Positions 5,046 to 5,163 of a stretch of DNA of 5,163 nt are shown here, piece by piece; position 1 is the first letter of the stretch, and the number at the start of each line of letters is the position of its first letter. The position numbers and the translations under genes were made by a program. A model generated the notes under the pieces. The model did not search any database. It was given only the letters and a program-made list of their open reading frames with translations, and had not been told where the DNA came from. The stretch comes from an uncultured Anaerosacchariphilus sp. (lineage in GTDB: Bacteria; Bacillota; Clostridia; Lachnospirales; Lachnospiraceae). The stretch covers positions 1 through 5,163 of the forward strand of contig CAKROP010000177.1 of assembly GCA_934373375.1 (NCBI GenBank), in the 5' to 3' direction.

Positions 5046-5163
5046 GCGCACAGAAGTATATCCCCGTGGGGGAGACGGATAGCTGGGTGGGAACGGTAGC
5101 CTATTTTCCGTAGGGACGAGCAGGCTAGGCAGCGCCCGAAGGAGGCACTGTCTGAGGCCCGTA
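5046..5163. other. Unassigned GC-rich end segment with nested short inverted repeats
   Basis: I see no ORF or RNA family I recognise. TCCCC-GT-GGGGA occurs at 5061-5072 or so. TAGCCT (5097-5102) pairs with AGGCTA (5122-5127). AGGCAGCGCC (5127-5136) pairs with GGCACTGTCT (5144-5153) with one mismatch and one G-T around a CGAAGGA loop. The final CCCGTA echoes the CCGTAGGGACGAG at 5108-5120, hinting that a repeat unit of roughly 50 bp restarts at the window edge. It may be an intergenic repeat element or a leader of the next gene. Confidence 0.3.

Noticed and set aside
5046..5163. RNase P, tmRNA or tRNA gene
   Set aside because: None of the conserved landmarks of these RNAs could be found in the visible 118 bases.

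Overview
The window looks like chromosomal DNA from an anaerobic gut Firmicute, most likely a Lachnospiraceae-type clostridium. The support is indirect: strong GGAGG-like ribosome sites, consensus sigma-A promoters, a surface protein with an InlB/Flg_new-like repeat followed by a DUF5018-like domain, an NAD-dependent lactate dehydrogenase behind Rex-like operators, and a toxin resembling the CptN family first described in Coprococcus and Eubacterium. No rRNA, tRNA, transposase or integrase is present, so the taxonomic call rests on gene content only.

Layout. Positions 1-832 hold the 3' end of a secreted or surface modular protein (+), closed by a bidirectional terminator at 864-900. Positions 946-1632 (-) form a compact, clearly AT-richer module that I read as a type III toxin-antitoxin system: a perfect-consensus promoter (TTGACA, 17 bp, TATAAT), a short 5' hairpin, two 46-nt tandem repeats plus the start of a third (the RNA antitoxin), a GC-rich hairpin that should act as a leaky terminator, then a 162-aa CptN/ToxN-like endoribonuclease gene. 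Positions 1652-2749 (-) encode a CbiZ-type adenosylcobinamide amidohydrolase with a C-terminal extension. Positions 2854-3777 (+) encode a TIM-barrel sugar-phosphate isomerase/epimerase-like protein, divergent from cbiZ, with promoter elements interleaved in the shared gap. Positions 3999-4958 (+) encode an L-lactate (possibly malate) dehydrogenase with a strong promoter, a 10-bp inverted repeat bracketing that promoter, and two Rex-type palindromes just downstream of the predicted transcription start. A 23-bp perfect terminator stem ends that unit. The last ~118 bases hold no gene I recognise, only short inverted repeats.

How it works together. The genes are mostly independent units. The lactate dehydrogenase is a fermentation enzyme that the Rex-like sites would tie to the NADH/NAD+ ratio. 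CbiZ would serve cobinamide or corrinoid salvage. The toxin-antitoxin locus is the most notable element. Its antitoxin is an RNA, so gene finders miss it. The two repeats support an H-type pseudoknot with one compensatory base-pair change (C-G to U-A), and the A-rich GAAAAU sequence at each repeat boundary is a natural place for the toxin to cut its own antitoxin precursor. Such systems are known for plasmid or phage-defence (abortive infection) roles.
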